A stretch of 64,000 bases of DNA from JAFAMS01 sp963715815 (GCA_963715815.1 OY970278.1:1488001-1552000), one strand, 5' to 3'. Positions 16,526 through 25,908 are shown, numbered from the stretch's first letter. Notes: generated by a model not told the origin, from the sequence alone. Made by a program: numbers and translations.

Positions 16526-17748
16526 TAGGCATGCAGTGGGGAGACGAGGGCAAAGGCCGGGTCGTCGACATGATGGCGAAGGACGCGAACATCGTCGCGC
16601 GCTTCGGCGGCGGCGACAACGCCGGTCATACCTTGGTCGTCGAAGGCCGCAAGCTCGCCCTGCGGATCGTTCCGTCGGGCGTCCTCGTGCCGGGCGTCGA
16701 GATGTTCATCGGGAGCGGGACCGTCGTTTCGCTTCCTTCATTGATCGAAGAGCTCGACAAGCTGCAGGGCCTCGGCGTGGACCTCTCGCGGATCAAGATC
16801 TCCGACCGCGCCCATATCGTCTTTCCTTATCACATCCTTGCAGACCGCGCCGGCGAACAGGCTCGCGGGAGCGGCGCGATCGGGACTACGGGCCGTGGAA
16901 TCGGCCCGGCGTACGTCGACAAGGTTGGCCGCCAAGGGATTACGTTCGGTGATTTGCGGCAGCCGGCGGCGCTTGCCGACAAGCTGCGCTTCAATCTAAG
17001 GTCGCGCGCTGCCGGCCTCGACGCAGAGGACCTCATCGCGCAAACGCTTGCTTTTGTGCAGCGCCTCGGACCACACATCGTCGACGGCGTCGCTTACATT
17101 CACGACGCTCTGGGAAAAGGAAAGCGCATCCTCGTGGAGGGCGCGCAAGCTACGATGCTCGACGTCGGTTTCGGAACGTATCCATTCGTGACGAGCTCGC
17201 ATACGATCGCCGGCGCGGCGACGATCGGATTAGGAATCGGTCCCAAAGCGATCGGGCGTGTGATTGGAATCGCAAAAGCCTATTGCTCGCGTGTCGGCGC
17301 AGGACCGTTTCCGTCAGAGTTGCACGATGAAGTCGGGGAACGATTACGCCGCGACGGCGGCGAGTTTGGAACGGTGACCGGGAGACCGCGCCGCTGTGGG
17401 TGGTTCGATGCAGTCGTCGGGCGCTACGCAGTTCAGGTAAACGGTCTCGATTCGGTCATCCTCACCAAGCTCGACGTGCTCAGCGGCTTCGATCGGATCG
17501 GCGTCGTGACGGAATACCGGCGAGAGGAACGTGAAGCCGGCATATCCGCTCTCGGCGATCCCAGCCTGGAGGTCAAGCTCGAATGGTTCGAAGGCTGGAA
17601 GACCGACATCAGCGGTGCGCGTTCGCTTACGGACCTCCCTACGGCGGCCCGCCGGTACGTTGAAGCCCTCGAAAAGATGCTCGGCATCCCCGTCGACGGA
17701 GCTTCCGTTGGGGCGGAGCGCGCACAGTATGCGGCGGCTCACTCTTAG
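16513..17748 (+). CDS. purA: Adenylosuccinate synthetase PurA
   Basis: PurA joins IMP and aspartate using GTP, the first committed step to AMP. The 411 residues open VTVVVGMQWGDEGKGRVVD, with catalytic Asp and the GDEGKG phosphate loop, then catalytic His in NAGHTLVVEG. Later motifs are GTTGRGIGPAY, VEGAQATMLDVGFGTYP and the KLDVLSGF guanine-binding segment. The frame is open to 16426 through repeat C, but homologues begin just before VVVGMQWGDEG. I therefore placed the start at GTG 16513, which lies inside a perfect hairpin. It is the gene immediately before the flagellar cluster, where flgB-flgC-fliE would often be. Confidence 0.93.
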   Translation: MTVVVGMQWGDEGKGRVVDMMAKDANIVARFGGGDNAGHTLVVEGRKLALRIVPSGVLVPGVEMFIGSGTVVSLPSLIEELDKLQGLGVDLSRIKISDRAHIVFPYHILADRAGEQARGSGAIGTTGRGIGPAYVDKVGRQGITFGDLRQPAALADKLRFNLRSRAAGLDAEDLIAQTLAFVQRLGPHIVDGVAYIHDALGKGKRILVEGAQATMLDVGFGTYPFVTSSHTIAGAATIGLGIGPKAIGRVIGIAKAYCSRVGAGPFPSELHDEVGERLRRDGGEFGTVTGRPRRCGWFDAVVGRYAVQVNGLDSVILTKLDVLSGFDRIGVVTEYRREEREAGISALGDPSLEVKLEWFEGWKTDISGARSLTDLPTAARRYVEALEKMLGIPVDGASVGAERAQYAAAHS

Positions 17749-17903
17749 AAGGTCCTTGCAAACCCGGCCGACCCATACGACCGAGCAGAAACTTGACCGT
17801 AGCGCCGCTAGGTATGGGCGACGGACGGCGAAGCTGCCGATACCACTACCATGTAGGTCGTGCACGGACGCACTACCGATTTTTGCCACGGCGGGCTGCT
17901 CCG

Positions 17904-17929
17904 CGGGTCCTCTCATTAAGAGGGGCCCG
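17904..17929 (+). promoter_or_regulatory. GC-rich hairpin upstream of fliF
   Basis: CGGGTCCTCT / AGAGGGGCCCG pair over ten positions with one wobble and one bulged G, around loop CATTA. It lies 14 bases before the fliF start in a 195 bp gap after purA. It could end purA transcripts or act in the flagellar leader; there is no T run. I looked in this gap for a sigma-28 promoter and found GCCGATAC but no matching -35. Confidence 0.4.
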
Positions 17930-17943
17930 TTCATAGGTGTCAT

Positions 17944-19623
17944 TTGGATCGGTTGACGACCTCGTGGCAAGACATCTCAGCCCGCGCACGTGATTTTTTC
18001 GGAAATCTCAGCTCGGGACAGCGTCTCGCCGGCGGATTAATCGGTATCGCGCTCGTCATTGGAATTGGTGCATGGTCGATTTTTTATGGACCACTGCACA
18101 AGGAACCGTACGCGGTTCTCTTTTCAAATTTAGCTCCTGACGATTCTGCGTCGATTATTGGAAAACTCAAGGATGATAAGGTTCCGTATCAGCTGACTGA
18201 CGGCGGAGCGACGGTAAAAGTACCGCAAGCGAACGTGTACGACGAACGCGTGCAAATTGCAGGTTCCAATCTGCTCAAAGGCGGCGGAACCGGTTACGAG
18301 CTGTTCGATAAAACGAACCTCGGTATGACCGACTTTCAAGAGAAAGTTGCGTTGACGCGCGCGGTCGAAGGCGAATTACAACGTACAATCGACGGACTTT
18401 CGTCCGTACAGTCGTCGCGCGTGCACATCGCTAAGCCGGACGAAACGCTGTATAGCTCCGTCCAAGCACCGACGACCGCATCCGTCGCCGTAAAACTGAA
18501 GCCGGGTCTGAATCTCGACTCGGAACAAGTGCTCGGGATTACGGACCTCGTTGCGTACGCGGTTCCGAACCTTAAGCCGGAAAACGTTACGATCGTCAAT
18601 CAAGACGGCAACATTCTGGTGCCGCACGCGACGGCGGGATCCGACGTCGCAGCGCAGCAAGCCTCCGCGCTACAGCTGACACAAGAGCAGTTGATCGCGA
18701 AGGAGCGCTACGAAGCGAACCTTCAAGAAAGCATTCAAGGGATGCTCGATCAAACGCTCGGCCCGCATCGCGCGGCTGCACGCGTTGCGGTCGACATGAA
18801 TTTCGACACCACGACATCGGACAGCCAAACGTACGCGCCGACCGGAACGGTTCGTTCCGAGCAAACGGAGCGCGAATCGTATAACGGTCAGGTCCCGAAT
18901 CGTTCGCCGGCAGTCGGCGTCCCGGGTACGACGACTAACGTCATCGGGACCTATCAAGGTTTGCAGACGGCGCAAAGCGGCCGTTACAACCGCAACAAGA
19001 CAACGCGTAATTATGAAATAACGCAAACGAACACCAAGCACATCCTCGCGCCGGGCAAAGTAACGCGCCTGAGCGTGGCAGTGCTCGTCAACGTTCCGAA
19101 CGCAGCGCCGGTGACAGTGGGTGCGAATGCACCATACGCCGTCGCAGCCACGGACGTCGCAAAAATCCGCAACGTCGTCTCCGCAGCGGCGGGCATCGAC
19201 CCAACGCGCGGCGACATCGTTTCCGTGGAAGCCGTGCCGTTCAATCCCGCCGTCGTTGCAGAAGCGCCGCGGCCTGGCTTGATCCAGATCAGACCGACGG
19301 TCTTCGGAATCCCGGCACAAGCGCTCATCATCCTCGGGTTCCTCGCACTGCTCGTAGCAGTCGGCGCGGGCGCGCTCGCCGTACGGCGCCGCCGCCCGGC
19401 CTTCCATCCGCCTGAGGAGCTGCCGACGTTCGACTCGACGTTGGCGGAAGAGCTGCCTCCATTCCAAGAGCACCCGATGCTCGATCAGCCACCGGGACTC
19501 GCCGCGCCGATTCGATCCGCTGCCGACCTCACACGCGAGCAGATGATCGAGTACGTCACGACGGTCGCCCAAGAAAACCCCGAAAGTATCGCTAAATTGC
19601 TCAAGCTGTGGATGGCGGAATAA
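17944..19623 (+). CDS. fliF: Flagellar MS-ring protein FliF
   Basis: FliF forms the membrane ring on which the basal body is built. The 559 residues have an N-terminal transmembrane segment (GGLIGIALVIGIGAWSI) and a large periplasmic part with the ring-building motifs. Examples are YAVLFSNLAPDDSASIIGKL and GVHIAK-type segments such as SSRVHIAKPDETL. A second transmembrane helix lies near residues 460-480 (ALIILGFLALLVAVGAGAL), followed by a cytoplasmic tail ending LLKLWMAE that should bind FliG. The start is TTG at 17944. Its TAA overlaps the fliG ATG. It opens the main flagellar run. Confidence 0.96.
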   Translation: MDRLTTSWQDISARARDFFGNLSSGQRLAGGLIGIALVIGIGAWSIFYGPLHKEPYAVLFSNLAPDDSASIIGKLKDDKVPYQLTDGGATVKVPQANVYDERVQIAGSNLLKGGGTGYELFDKTNLGMTDFQEKVALTRAVEGELQRTIDGLSSVQSSRVHIAKPDETLYSSVQAPTTASVAVKLKPGLNLDSEQVLGITDLVAYAVPNLKPENVTIVNQDGNILVPHATAGSDVAAQQASALQLTQEQLIAKERYEANLQESIQGMLDQTLGPHRAAARVAVDMNFDTTTSDSQTYAPTGTVRSEQTERESYNGQVPNRSPAVGVPGTTTNVIGTYQGLQTAQSGRYNRNKTTRNYEITQTNTKHILAPGKVTRLSVAVLVNVPNAAPVTVGANAPYAVAATDVAKIRNVVSAAAGIDPTRGDIVSVEAVPFNPAVVAEAPRPGLIQIRPTVFGIPAQALIILGFLALLVAVGAGALAVRRRRPAFHPPEELPTFDSTLAEELPPFQEHPMLDQPPGLAAPIRSAADLTREQMIEYVTTVAQENPESIAKLLKLWMAE

Positions 19624-20726
19624 TGGAGCTCACGGAAGGTCCAATTATCAAAGTAGGCGCGCCTGCGGTGCAGGCGGCCGGGTCCGCAGGCGGGCTCGAG
19701 CTCGATCACGGTCTTACGTCCCTCGCGCTCGAGATTCCAGGACCCGAAAAAGCGGCGATCTTGATGATCACGCTGGGTCTTGAGCTCTCCTCGACGATCT
19801 TCAAGTTCTTACGACAAGACGAAGTCGAGCGCGTCGTTCTCGAGATCGCAAAAATCTCCACGGTTCCGATTGAGAAACGCGACGCCGTCATTCAAGAAGC
19901 GTACCAACGCGCGATCGCGCTGAAGTACATTAACGAAGGCGGCATCGAGTACGCCAAGGAGATCCTCGAGCGTTCGTTCGGCACCGGTCAAGCCGACGAC
20001 ATGACCAACAAGCTGTTCGCGGCGCTCAAGCACGGCAATCCGCTCGAGCTCATAAAGAACGCCGAACCCGGCCAGCTGCTCGAGTTCATTCAAGACGAAC
20101 ATCCGCAAACGATCGCGCTCATTCTGGTCTACATGGCTCCAGAACAAGCCGGTGCGGTGCTCTCGCAGCTCGTCCCGGAACTGCAATCAGAAGTCGCGAT
20201 GCGCATTGCAATCCTGCAGAAGACCGCACCGGAAGTGCTCGAACAGCTCGACGAGCTGCTCGGCCGGCGTCTCACGCTCACTGGTGGCGACTTCACGAAG
20301 GCCGGCGGCGTGCAGTCGCTGGCGCAGGTCATGCAGTACGTCGACCGCGAGACGGAGCGCAACATTCTCGAGGGACTCTCGAAACGCGATCCCGAGATCG
20401 CGACCGAAGTCAAGAACCTGCTGTTCGTCTTCGAAGACATCATCAATCTGGACGATCGTTCGATCCAGCGTGTTCTCAAAGAGGTCGACGGCAAAGATCT
20501 GGCGCTTGCGCTCAAGACCGCAAACGACGATCTGCGGGCCCTTATCTTCAAAAACATGTCGTCGCGCTCGTCACAAACGCTGCGCGAAGAGATCGAGTTG
20601 CTCGGACCGACCCGCATGCGCGACGTCGGTAAAGCGCAGCAAACGATCGTCGACGTGATCCGCACGCTGGAGGAGCAAGGGACGATTGTCATTGCTCGAG
20701 GCGGCAAGGAAGATCAGCTGGTTTAA
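19623..20726 (+). CDS. fliG: Flagellar motor switch protein FliG
   Basis: FliG is the switch-complex protein that contacts FliF and receives torque from MotA. It has about 367 residues. The N-domain begins PGPEKAAILMITLG. The middle domain holds the EHPQ motif (DEHPQTIALILVYM) and GGVQSLAQVMQYVDR. The C-terminal motor domain includes the charged helix LAKTANDDLRALIFKNMSSR-type region and the ending VRTLEEQG-like segment. An upstream in-frame start at 19608 exists, but ATG 19623 overlaps the fliF stop (TAATG) and gives translational coupling. The first 35 residues are a non-conserved extension. Confidence 0.96.
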   Translation: MELTEGPIIKVGAPAVQAAGSAGGLELDHGLTSLALEIPGPEKAAILMITLGLELSSTIFKFLRQDEVERVVLEIAKISTVPIEKRDAVIQEAYQRAIALKYINEGGIEYAKEILERSFGTGQADDMTNKLFAALKHGNPLELIKNAEPGQLLEFIQDEHPQTIALILVYMAPEQAGAVLSQLVPELQSEVAMRIAILQKTAPEVLEQLDELLGRRLTLTGGDFTKAGGVQSLAQVMQYVDRETERNILEGLSKRDPEIATEVKNLLFVFEDIINLDDRSIQRVLKEVDGKDLALALKTANDDLRALIFKNMSSRSSQTLREEIELLGPTRMRDVGKAQQTIVDVIRTLEEQGTIVIARGGKEDQLV

Positions 20727-20729
20727 GCG

Positions 20730-21605
20730 ATGGGGCGCGTCGTCAAGAATCCACTGGCCAGCGAGGAGCGATATGTCGTCGCTCCTCCGCACGCAAGCGG
20801 CTTAGGGAACGGAAAGACAGCGGAAGACGTACTGTTCGCAGATACCGTCGATACGCACGTCGAGCCCGAGCCTGTATTCCCGCCTCCGGTTGAGGGGGAG
20901 CCGATTGATTGGCCGGCATTGCATCAGCAAGCCGGCAACCTTTTGCAGAGTGCGACGGCTGATGCCGAAGCGATTCTGTCCGAAGCACATACGCATTTGC
21001 GCACGATCGTCGAAAGCGCGCAAACCGGGGCTGCTGACATATCACAACAGGCGCGAACCGAAGGTCACGATTCGGGCTATAGTGATGGCGTCGCAAAAGC
21101 AGAAGCCGAAATGGAAGAGATGCTCAAGACCATGCGCGGGCTTATCGACATGGCTCGCGTCGAGCGTCACAAGATCGTCGAGGGCGCCGAAGGCGAGATC
21201 GTCAAGCTCGCAATGGGAATCGCCGAGCAGGTCATTCACAAAGCCGTCGAGGTCGACCGCGACGTCGTCGTCGCGATCACCAAAGCGGCGATCGGCGAGC
21301 TCGTGGCCCGCGAAGCGATCACGGTGCGCGTCAATCCGATCGATCTCGAACGGATGAAACAGCATCGCGACAGCATGCTCACGCTGGGCGAAACGAAACA
21401 CATGCGCGTCATCGAAGATCAACGCGTCGATCCTGGCGGCGTCGTCGTCGAAACCGAATCCGGGACGCTGGACGCGAAAATTGGAACGCAGGTCGACGAA
21501 GCCAAGCGCGTTCTGCGAGTCGAAAGCGAGTTTCTGGTCGAGCATTCGCCCGACTCGCTGAACGGAAATGGCTCGGGAGCGGTAACCGCCCCACCCGAGG
21601 CTTAA
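20730..21605 (+). CDS. fliH: Flagellar export apparatus protein FliH
   Basis: FliH regulates the FliI ATPase and tethers it to the C-ring. The 291-residue protein has a low-complexity N-terminus and a long helical central region with small-residue spacing (about residues 80-150). The C-terminal FliH domain contains KLAMGIAEQVIHKAVEVDRD and LVAREAITVRVNPIDLERM. It then continues with VDPGGVVVETESGTLDAKI, typical of the end of FliH. It is three bases downstream of fliG and two bases before fliI. The last 25 residues are a Gly/Asn-rich tail of no known role. Confidence 0.9.
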   Translation: MGRVVKNPLASEERYVVAPPHASGLGNGKTAEDVLFADTVDTHVEPEPVFPPPVEGEPIDWPALHQQAGNLLQSATADAEAILSEAHTHLRTIVESAQTGAADISQQARTEGHDSGYSDGVAKAEAEMEEMLKTMRGLIDMARVERHKIVEGAEGEIVKLAMGIAEQVIHKAVEVDRDVVVAITKAAIGELVAREAITVRVNPIDLERMKQHRDSMLTLGETKHMRVIEDQRVDPGGVVVETESGTLDAKIGTQVDEAKRVLRVESEFLVEHSPDSLNGNGSGAVTAPPEA

Positions 21606-21607
21606 CG

Positions 21608-22954
21608 GTGGCTACGACCCTCGAACACGTCGCGGACGAGATCACTGTCGCTCCGTTTTCCGCAGACCGCTATCTCGCCGACATTCAATCCAACCAGCTG
21701 ATCCGTCACAACGGAAAAGTCAACCAAGTCATTGGTGTCGTGATCGAAAGTCACGGACCCGCAATGTCGGTCGGTGAAACGTGCGAGATCCTCCATAAGC
21801 GCATGGAGCCGATCATCGCCGAAGTTGTCGGCTTCCGCGACAACAAAGTGCTATTGATGCCGCTGGGAGAGCTCGGCGGAATCGGTGCCGGCGCGGAAGT
21901 GAAAGCGCTCAACCGCCCACTCAGCGTCGGGCTCTCACCCCAACTGCTCGGCCGCGTCCTTGACGGTCTCGGCCGTCCGATCGATGACGGCCCCGAAATT
22001 ATTGCCGATCGTCGCGTACCGATCTCGGCCCAGCCGCCGGATCCGTTGACGCGTCCACGCGTACAAGAAGCGCTGCCGCTCGGTATTCGCGCGATCGACG
22101 GTTTACTGACGTGCGGAAAAGGCCAACGCGTCGGCGTTTTCTCGGGTAGCGGCGTCGGAAAATCGACGGTGCTTGGAATGATCGCACGCAACACGACCGC
22201 CGACGTAAACGTTATCGCACTCGTTGGCGAGCGCGGCAAAGAGGTTCGCGATTTTATCGATCGCGATCTCGGCGCAGACGGTTTGCGGCGTAGCGTCGTC
22301 GTTGTCGCAACCAGCGATCAGCCTGCGCTCGTGCGCATCAAGGCTGCGATGGTTGCTACCACGATTGCCGAGTATTTCCGCGATCAGGGCCTCGACGTTA
22401 TGTTCATGATGGATTCCGTCACGCGCTTTGCAATGGCGCAGCGCGAGGTGGGTCTAGCAATTGGTGAACCGACCACTACCCGCGGCTACACGCCCTCGGT
22501 TTTTGCGCAGCTGCCGAAGCTGCTCGAGCGCGCGGGCACGTCATCGAGCGGAACAATCACCGGACTCTATGCGGTCCTCGTCGACGGCGACGATATGAAC
22601 GAGCCGGTTGCCGATGCCGTCCGCGCGATTCTGGACGGACACATCGTGCTTTCGCGTGCGCTGGCAGCCGCCAACCATTATCCCGCGATCGACGTCCTCC
22701 AAAGCATTTCGCGCGTCATGCCCGACGTCACCGATGCTGCGCACCAATCCGCCGCCTCGGCCGTCCGAGATATCCTCGCAACCTACAAAGAAGCCGAAGA
22801 CCTGATCAATATCGGCGCGTACGTTTCGGGATCGAATCCACGGATCGATCTAGCCATCGGAAAGATCGAATCGATCCGTCATTTTCTGCGCCAAGGAGTT
22901 CGCGAAGCGTCCGGATACCAAGAGGCGCTGCGGAGCCTCTATGCGGTGGCATAG
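21608..22954 (+). CDS. fliI: Flagellum-specific ATPase FliI
   Basis: FliI is the ATPase of the flagellar type III export apparatus and is related to F1-beta. The 448 residues contain Walker A FSGSGVGKSTVLGMIA, the GERGKEVRDF segment, Walker B VMFMMDSVTRFAMA and the REVGLAIGEPTTTRGY region typical of FliI/YscN ATPases. The C-terminal chaperone-binding part ends REASGYQEALRSLYAVA. The start is GTG at 21608, two bases after the fliH stop. The intact sequence and length support full activity. Confidence 0.96.
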   Translation: MATTLEHVADEITVAPFSADRYLADIQSNQLIRHNGKVNQVIGVVIESHGPAMSVGETCEILHKRMEPIIAEVVGFRDNKVLLMPLGELGGIGAGAEVKALNRPLSVGLSPQLLGRVLDGLGRPIDDGPEIIADRRVPISAQPPDPLTRPRVQEALPLGIRAIDGLLTCGKGQRVGVFSGSGVGKSTVLGMIARNTTADVNVIALVGERGKEVRDFIDRDLGADGLRRSVVVVATSDQPALVRIKAAMVATTIAEYFRDQGLDVMFMMDSVTRFAMAQREVGLAIGEPTTTRGYTPSVFAQLPKLLERAGTSSSGTITGLYAVLVDGDDMNEPVADAVRAILDGHIVLSRALAAANHYPAIDVLQSISRVMPDVTDAAHQSAASAVRDILATYKEAEDLINIGAYVSGSNPRIDLAIGKIESIRHFLRQGVREASGYQEALRSLYAVA

Positions 22955-22957
22955 TAG

Positions 22958-23422
22958 ATGGCGCGCTTCGTTTTCCGTCTCGCTCCGGTTCTGCGGCAGC
23001 GCGAACGCATCGAAGAAGAGAAAAAATTGCTCCTTGCGCGAGAGCAGCGCGTCCTCGCCGATGCGGAAGCGCGTCGCGAGATGCTGCGCGGCAAACGCGA
23101 GTCGCTTGCACGCGAGCTCATCCACGAGCATCGCAAGCTCGATTTCGAAGGTTTGCGTCTCGCCTACGCACATCTGGATTTCCTCGCACGCGAGATCACC
23201 GCAGCCGACTGGCACGTCGCCGCTTGCGTTCAGTCCGTCGATCGAGCCCGCGAAGTGCTCGTGCGTGCGACCAAGGACCGCAAGATCCTCGATCGCTTGC
23301 AAGAGCACCAGCGCGAGACGTTCAAGCGTGAAGAGCTTCGTCGCGAGCAGCGCGAGCTCGATGATGACAACGCACGCCGCTATAGCCGAAAAACGCAGTC
23401 TGCCCAACACCAGGGAGTTTAG
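22958..23422 (+). CDS. fliJ: Flagellar export protein FliJ
   Basis: FliJ is a small coiled-coil protein that fits into the FliI hexamer and contacts FlhA. The 154 residues start MARFVFRLAPVLRQRERIEE, the classical FliJ opening, and continue as charged, heptad-like helix rich in Arg, Glu and Ala throughout. It follows fliI by three bases and precedes the MotE-like gene by three, so all are in one transcript. Identification rests on position, size and the N-terminal pattern. Confidence 0.88.
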   Translation: MARFVFRLAPVLRQRERIEEEKKLLLAREQRVLADAEARREMLRGKRESLARELIHEHRKLDFEGLRLAYAHLDFLAREITAADWHVAACVQSVDRAREVLVRATKDRKILDRLQEHQRETFKREELRREQRELDDDNARRYSRKTQSAQHQGV

Positions 23423-23425
23423 GTC

Positions 23426-24082
23426 ATGATCGTCACTCGACAGCGCCCCAAAAAGAAGTTCAACCCGCGCAAGCTGCTCTTGCCGTTGGTTGCGATCCTC
23501 GCACTCGGATTCGCGCTGTGGTGGCCGCCGTCGCAAAAACGGATCACAGGATTCGTTATGAACGGACCGCTCAACCCGATCGTGGCGCGCATCGGCGCGT
23601 TCTTCACGCCGTATCTCGCACCGCTCCACTTTGCCTCGCAAGAGCAAGTCATCGCCGACCGCAATCGCCAGATTGAAGCACTCGGCGGCGAGATCGAGAG
23701 CCAGCGTAAGGACGCGGCATCCAAAGACGCTCAGATTACGGCCCTTCAGTACCAGGTCAAGCAGATGCAGTCGGCCGCCGCCAAGGCCGCCGAAGCGACG
23801 CCAAGCCCGGGTGTCCGCCCCGCAAGTGCCGTCGCGGCCAACGGCGAGGCACCGGCACCGGCTGAGACGCCCTCGACGACCGATGATCCAAAGCATGCTG
23901 CCGCCGTCTGGGCGACGATGGATCCCGAGCAGGCCGCCGCGGTCGCACAAAAGCTTCCCGCCGGTTACACGGCCAAAGTTCTGGCACTCATGAGCAATGA
24001 CGCGGCCGGACAGCTCCTTGGCGCACTTCCGCCGGACTACGCTGCGAAAGTCTCGCAAGTCTCGAGCGCCGTCCCCCAATAG
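23426..24082 (+). CDS. MotE/YlxF-like flagellar protein with MgtE-N-type domain
   Basis: The 218-residue protein has one N-terminal transmembrane segment (KLLLPLVAILALGFALWW) and a coiled-coil region (about residues 70-115, IADRNRQIEALGGEIESQ). A Pro/Ala linker leads to a small helical C-terminal domain (MDPEQAAAVAQKLPAGYTAK) with repeats of the form found in MgtE N-terminal domains. This layout matches YlxF of Bacillus and MotE of alphaproteobacteria, where MotE is a periplasmic chaperone for a stator-associated protein. Its place between fliJ and fliK is the same as ylxF. The function here is inferred from position and architecture. Confidence 0.8.
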   Translation: MIVTRQRPKKKFNPRKLLLPLVAILALGFALWWPPSQKRITGFVMNGPLNPIVARIGAFFTPYLAPLHFASQEQVIADRNRQIEALGGEIESQRKDAASKDAQITALQYQVKQMQSAAAKAAEATPSPGVRPASAVAANGEAPAPAETPSTTDDPKHAAAVWATMDPEQAAAVAQKLPAGYTAKVLALMSNDAAGQLLGALPPDYAAKVSQVSSAVPQ

Positions 24083-24090
24083 TCCCGGGG

Positions 24091-24170
24091 CGACCCAGGG
24101 CTAAGGCCGAGCAGCCACTCGGCCGATGAGCTACGTAGGCGGATGCGATCCGCCTAGGTTTGCTTTGGCA
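24091..24170 (+). ncRNA. Candidate structured leader RNA between motE and fliK
   Basis: The 120 bp gap holds two strong hairpins: GGCCGAG-CAGCCA-CTCGGCC (24105-24124) and TAGGCGGA-TGCGA-TCCGCCTA (24136-24156). Unpaired conserved-looking stretches GGGCTAA and GATGAGCTACG flank the first. The pattern CTAAGG-hairpin-CCGATG resembles the P3 arm of class I cyclic-di-GMP aptamers, but I cannot find the matching first arm, so the family is open. A very strong AGAGGGGG ribosome-binding site follows, before the fliK TTG. Confidence 0.4.
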
Positions 24171-24202
24171 TACCCAATCTCGCAACGAGAGGGGGTGAAA
24201 TA

Positions 24203-25897
24203 TTGAACTCAAGTCTCCAAAATTTATTCTCATTAACACCAGCACAAACGCAGTCCGTTAGCAGCACGCTGACTGGGTCACCCTTGTTCGGCCAAAAATC
24301 AAATGGCGCGAACATCGGCGATCACATGTTCAGTCAATTGCTAGCGGCGCAATTGCAAGGTTCGAAGACATCATCACTCGCTAGCACCGGGCTTGGTAAC
24401 GCTCAGCTTTCGACGGTTACGTCGCAGCTGCAGTCGTCTATTGAGCAGATGCTCAAGAACGGTATGTCGCTCGAGCAGATTGCAAAGCAACTCGGAACGT
24501 CGCTTAGCTCGAACATTTTGGCTCAGCTGCAGTTGCAGGGAGTCAATACGTCGGGTTTAGGCTCGTCTCTATCACAAATGATCTCTCAAGCATTAGGGCC
24601 TCCGTCTAATGGGCCGCCGGATCAAACGGCGGCGCAGATGGCGTCTTCCTTAGTGCAGAGGTTCACACAAATAGCCAACGCACTGACGACGACGGTCAGC
24701 GCATACGCAACGGGGCAGCAGCACGACAGCCTGGGAACATCCTCGGACGCAAACGCGGGAGGAAGCTCAGCCCCAAATCAAACCGCGGGAATCGTACAAG
24801 CCGCACTCGTTGCGTTACAGCAATCCGCCGCAAATGGCTCGACGTCAAACGCGCAGTCATCGCAAAACGGAGCGCAAGCGCTCGTACCGCCTCCGGTACC
24901 GTGGGTGCCGCCGGCTACGAATGGTGCCAACGGAACAACGAATGGTCTGGCCACGCAGAACAACATGCAAGCTGCATCTGCGGTCCAGCCACCGCAAAGC
25001 ACCGGGGGACCAACCGTCGCGGCCAATCCTTCCTTAGCAATGCTCGGGAGTGGTGCGGACACCGTGATCGGTCGGATTCTCGCACGGGCTGCAAACGTTG
25101 CAGCCGATCAGGCCAACGCCAATTCATCCACTTCGTCAGACGCGCCAACCTCAACGGCGACTCTGCAGCCGCAGATCGCAGTTACGGCATCGGCGTCAGG
25201 TGGCGCTATGAGCGACTCGCTCACGGCGTCGCTTCTGCAAGCGATGCAGAACGCGATCAACTCTCTCCCGCAACAAAAGAGCGACTCATCCACTCAGGCG
25301 GATTTGTCATCTCCGGCAACGGGAGTCGGTGGCACGCAGGCGTCGACATTACTGGCGAACGCTACGTTTGGCGGAATATCGCCGCTCATTACGACAGCCA
25401 ACAATCAGGTGGCGACTCCATCGCAATCGCAACCGTCGGCCCCACAGCCGCCGGTCGATCCGAATGACGTCGTCGATCAAGTACTCCAAGGTATCAGGAT
25501 GAACACGCTTTCCGACGGTTCGCAAACCGTTCGGATGCGCTTAGTGCCTGAATCGCTTGGCAGCGTAACAGTCAATCTCCAAGTGCAAGGCAACTCAGTG
25601 AATGCAACGATGACCGCACAAAACACGGACGTGCGCGATGCATTGCTCGCCAATCAGCAGATGCTGACGCGATCGCTGGCCGATGCCGGTTTGAAGCTCT
25701 CGGGCTTCACCATCAACCTTGCAAACCAAGGCCAATACCAACAGCAGCAAAACGCGCATCAATCGCGCTTCGGAACGACCCGGCGATTCGTCGGCGTTAC
25801 GACCAGCTCGGATGACGATGCAATTTCCTCAGTACCAAGTTACAGTCTATCGTCGTCGCAGATCGCTGCGAGACAATGGCTGAACGCACTCGCTTAG
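24203..25897 (+). CDS. fliK: Flagellar hook-length control protein FliK
   Basis: FliK is the exported ruler that sets hook length and triggers the export switch through FlhB. The 564 residues are Ser/Gln/Asn/Ala-rich with low complexity over about residues 30-410, as expected for the extended ruler part. The C-terminal domain contains MNTLSDGSQTVRMRLVPESL, GSVTVNLQVQGNSVNATM and LLANQQMLTRSLADAGLKL, matching the Flg_hook family. The start is TTG at 24203 preceded by AGAGGGGG. It is lower in GC and richer in Asn and Gln than its neighbours. A second FliK-like protein lies at 8158. Confidence 0.9.
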   Translation: MNSSLQNLFSLTPAQTQSVSSTLTGSPLFGQKSNGANIGDHMFSQLLAAQLQGSKTSSLASTGLGNAQLSTVTSQLQSSIEQMLKNGMSLEQIAKQLGTSLSSNILAQLQLQGVNTSGLGSSLSQMISQALGPPSNGPPDQTAAQMASSLVQRFTQIANALTTTVSAYATGQQHDSLGTSSDANAGGSSAPNQTAGIVQAALVALQQSAANGSTSNAQSSQNGAQALVPPPVPWVPPATNGANGTTNGLATQNNMQAASAVQPPQSTGGPTVAANPSLAMLGSGADTVIGRILARAANVAADQANANSSTSSDAPTSTATLQPQIAVTASASGGAMSDSLTASLLQAMQNAINSLPQQKSDSSTQADLSSPATGVGGTQASTLLANATFGGISPLITTANNQVATPSQSQPSAPQPPVDPNDVVDQVLQGIRMNTLSDGSQTVRMRLVPESLGSVTVNLQVQGNSVNATMTAQNTDVRDALLANQQMLTRSLADAGLKLSGFTINLANQGQYQQQQNAHQSRFGTTRRFVGVTTSSDDDAISSVPSYSLSSSQIAARQWLNALA

Positions 25898-25908
25898 GAG
25901 CAGCAACA

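Noticed and set aside
17820..17943. Sigma-28 promoter ahead of fliF (and a similar GCCGATAC ahead of motA)
   Set aside because: GCCGATA resembles the -10 element, but no TAAA lies 14-17 bases upstream in either place.
24118..24132. Hammerhead ribozyme core suggested by GATGAG in the motE-fliK gap
   Set aside because: The core would need CTGATGAG and a matching GAAA segment with three helices. The C-T is missing and no GAAA partner lies in range.
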